DNA of 7,904 nt from Asaia bogorensis (GTDB lineage: Bacteria; Pseudomonadota; Alphaproteobacteria; Acetobacterales; Acetobacteraceae). Location of the stretch: assembly GCA_945874515.1 (NCBI GenBank), contig CAMCHA010000094.1, positions 1-7,904 on the forward strand, in the 5' to 3' direction. Positions 6,826 to 7,904 of this stretch are shown piece after piece; positions within the stretch are counted from its first letter, which is position 1; each line of letters opens with the position of its first letter. The notes beneath the pieces were generated by a model. The model was not told the DNA's origin. It did no database searches and saw only the letters and a list, made by a program, of their open reading frames with translations. The position numbers and the translations under genes were made by a program.

Positions 6826-7320
6826 TCAGGCGGCTTCGGGCGCCGGCGCTGGCCTGGCAGGCGCAACCACTTCCGCCCCGCTTTCATTCAGATCAGGCGT
6901 GATGGTCTGCGCCTCACCGCGATATTCGGGCTGTTCGCCACCTTCAGGGCCTTCAGGCCCATCCGGGCCATCCGGGCCATCCTGCGGCTGATAGCGGCGC
7001 TGCTGATATTGCTGATGCTGCACCGCAGCCTGGTTCATGGCGTTCAGGATGCGGAAGTAATGCTCTGCATGCTGGAAATAGCCTTCCGCCATCACGCGAT
7101 CCCCACCGCCAGTCGCGTCGCGCCCAAGCTGGAGGTATTTTTCGAAAAGCTGTTGCGACGTACCACGCAGCCGCAAATCCGGCCCGTTCGAGTCAAAAAC
7201 ATGGTTGCGGTTGAGCGGCTGGCTGCCGTTTGAACTGCCGCCCCCACCGCTACTTTGGCGGTACTGGCCACCCCCACCACTACGTTGACCGCCCCGGCCG
7301 CGCATGCGCTTTATGTTCAT
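6826..7320 (-). CDS. DUF4167 domain protein
   Basis: 164 residues. A basic, Gly/Ser-rich start (MNIKRMRGRGGQRSGGGG) is followed by the DUF4167 core at about 37-96: NRNHVFDSNGPDLRLRGT, then EKYLQLGRDA, GDRVMAEGYFQHAEHYFR. The rest is Gln-rich and then contains a collagen-like Gly-Pro-Asp/Glu stretch (114-128) before an Ala/Pro-rich end. The family is widespread in alphaproteobacteria and often sits next to prmC, as here. Its role is not established; the basic Gly/Arg-rich N-terminus suggests nucleic-acid contact, but that is inference. No strong Shine-Dalgarno sequence is visible before the ATG at 7320. It lies 215 bases after the prmC stop. The overlapping frames on this stretch are shadows. 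Confidence 0.87.
   Translation of the reverse strand: MNIKRMRGRGGQRSGGGGQYRQSSGGGGSSNGSQPLNRNHVFDSNGPDLRLRGTSQQLFEKYLQLGRDATGGGDRVMAEGYFQHAEHYFRILNAMNQAAVQHQQYQQRRYQPQDGPDGPDGPEGPEGGEQPEYRGEAQTITPDLNESGAEVVAPARPAPAPEAA
6940..6981 (-). repeat. Tandem 9-base repeat coding for collagen-like Gly-Pro-Asp/Glu
   Basis: The minus strand encodes DGPDGPDGPEGPEGG at residues 114-128 of the DUF4167 protein. At DNA level the + strand repeats CCATCCGGG twice in a row (6959-6976), then varies. Short tandem repeats of this type can change copy number by slippage; here they stay in frame. Confidence 0.7.
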
Positions 7321-7535
7321 CTGTATCTTGTTTCGCTATTCCGCCTTCGGCACTTTCGGGGCGCAGCGGGCAAAGGCCCAGTATTACGTCCTGAATTCCG
7401 AATCTGTTGCATCCAAACGGCGCCGAAAAGACCGGAACAAACTACCGCCTTTCGGGATCAAGGAGGGGAAGCGAACTTCCTACCCTCACCGCAAAAACCT
7501 TCTACCCCTTATGCCCCGCCGCGCCAAGGGCAAAA

Positions 7536-7904
7536 TCACGCCGCGCGCAGCACCAGGGCGCGCGGGACGCCGCCCAGATCGGCCCGGCAGGCTTCGGGCG
7601 TAAGGCCGGCTGCCTTGGCCAGCGCCTCCACCGCTGCCTGCTGGCCAGCACCCAATTCCAGCACCACGACAGCGCGCGGGGCCAAAAGCCGTGGCAGATC
7701 GGCGATGATGCGCCGATAGGCCGAAAGCCCATCCGCCCCGCCATCCAGCGCCGAGGCCGGTTCATGGCGCGCCACTTCCGGCATCAGCGCTGGGATGACC
7801 GCGCTTTCGATATAGGGCGGGTTGCAGAGAATCAGATCAAACCGACGGCTGACTGCCGCCGCCCAATCGCCAGCCAGGAAGCGCGCCCGCCCGGCCAAGC
7901 CAAG
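7536..7904 (-). CDS. prmC: PrmC, release-factor glutamine methyltransferase (C-terminal part)
   Basis: The visible 122 residues start at the window edge in frame (LGLAGRARFLAGDW). They run through FDLILCNPPYI, ending with a stop at 7536. NPPY (bases 7812-7823) is the catalytic motif of amino-methyltransferases that methylate glutamine. PrmC methylates the GGQ glutamine of release factors RF1/RF2, using S-adenosylmethionine. The following stretch (PEVARHEPASALDGG, then AYRRIIADLPRLLAP and VVLELGAGQ) is typical of the C-terminal part of PrmC. The SAM-binding GTGSG loop and the N-terminal helical domain lie upstream outside the window. A TTG at 7898 could be read as a start but is internal. Adjacency to DUF4167 downstream supports an alphaproteobacterial chromosome. 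Confidence 0.9.
   Translation of the reverse strand, partial: LGLAGRARFLAGDWAAAVSRRFDLILCNPPYIESAVIPALMPEVARHEPASALDGGADGLSAYRRIIADLPRLLAPRAVVVLELGAGQQAAVEALAKAAGLTPEACRADLGGVPRALVLRAA

Noticed and set aside
5424..6887. Longer start for the PcaB-like lyase at 6887
   Set aside because: It adds 34 residues of basic/proline sequence from inside the DUF4167 gene and lacks a ribosome site; GGAGG precedes the ATG at 6785.
7467..7480. GGAAG-CGAA-CTTCC hairpin (minus strand loop TTCG) between prmC and DUF4167
   Set aside because: A five-base stem without a T tract downstream; a weak terminator or chance palindrome.
7502..7765. Minus-strand 87-codon frame overlapping prmC
   Set aside because: Out of frame with PrmC, which has the NPPY motif; composition is that of a shadow.

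Overview
The window looks like the chromosome of a GC-rich alphaproteobacterium, possibly from the Acetobacterales (Roseomonas-like). The evidence is the prmC-DUF4167 gene pair at the right end, which is a common alphaproteobacterial arrangement, and the high-GC coding style of the right half. The taxon is an inference from gene content and style, not from a search. Every gene I can support lies on the minus strand, so gene order in the direction of transcription runs from right to left.

Right end to centre: the C-terminal part of prmC (release-factor glutamine methyltransferase, cut by the window edge) is followed by a small DUF4167 protein with a collagen-like Gly-Pro-Asp/Glu tail. After a 40-base gap comes a fumarase/aspartase-superfamily lyase of the PcaB (3-carboxy-cis,cis-muconate cycloisomerase) type. 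Then comes a secreted DUF3047 protein, a decayed C-terminal fragment of an acetate kinase gene preceded by three in-frame stops, and a RraA-family aldolase/decarboxylase-like gene. The lyase, DUF3047 gene, ackA remnant and rraA-like gene are closely spaced and co-directional. The lyase and the RraA-like protein could act on related dicarboxylic or oxo-acid intermediates, but the window does not prove a shared pathway.

Positions 3119 to 3714 hold no gene I can identify. The part nearest the next gene is AT-rich and contains two short inverted repeats sharing a GCATCA core, which are candidate regulatory sites.

Left part: a single uninterrupted minus-strand reading frame runs from an ATG at 3118, with a strong Shine-Dalgarno sequence, off the left edge of the window. 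It covers at least 1039 codons and has no stop. It encodes a very large, acidic, Gly/Asp-rich RTX (haemolysin-type calcium-binding) protein with no signal peptide, as expected for type I secretion. It has a first RTX block, then a serralysin-like beta-roll closing motif. A roughly 110-130 residue non-repeat insert with an EF-hand-like calcium loop follows, then a second long RTX block that ends in at least four tandem 70-90 residue super-repeats. The C-terminal secretion signal and any transporter genes are outside the window. This protein, the acetate kinase scar and the odd insert are the most interesting items. I see no clear sign of an entirely new system.
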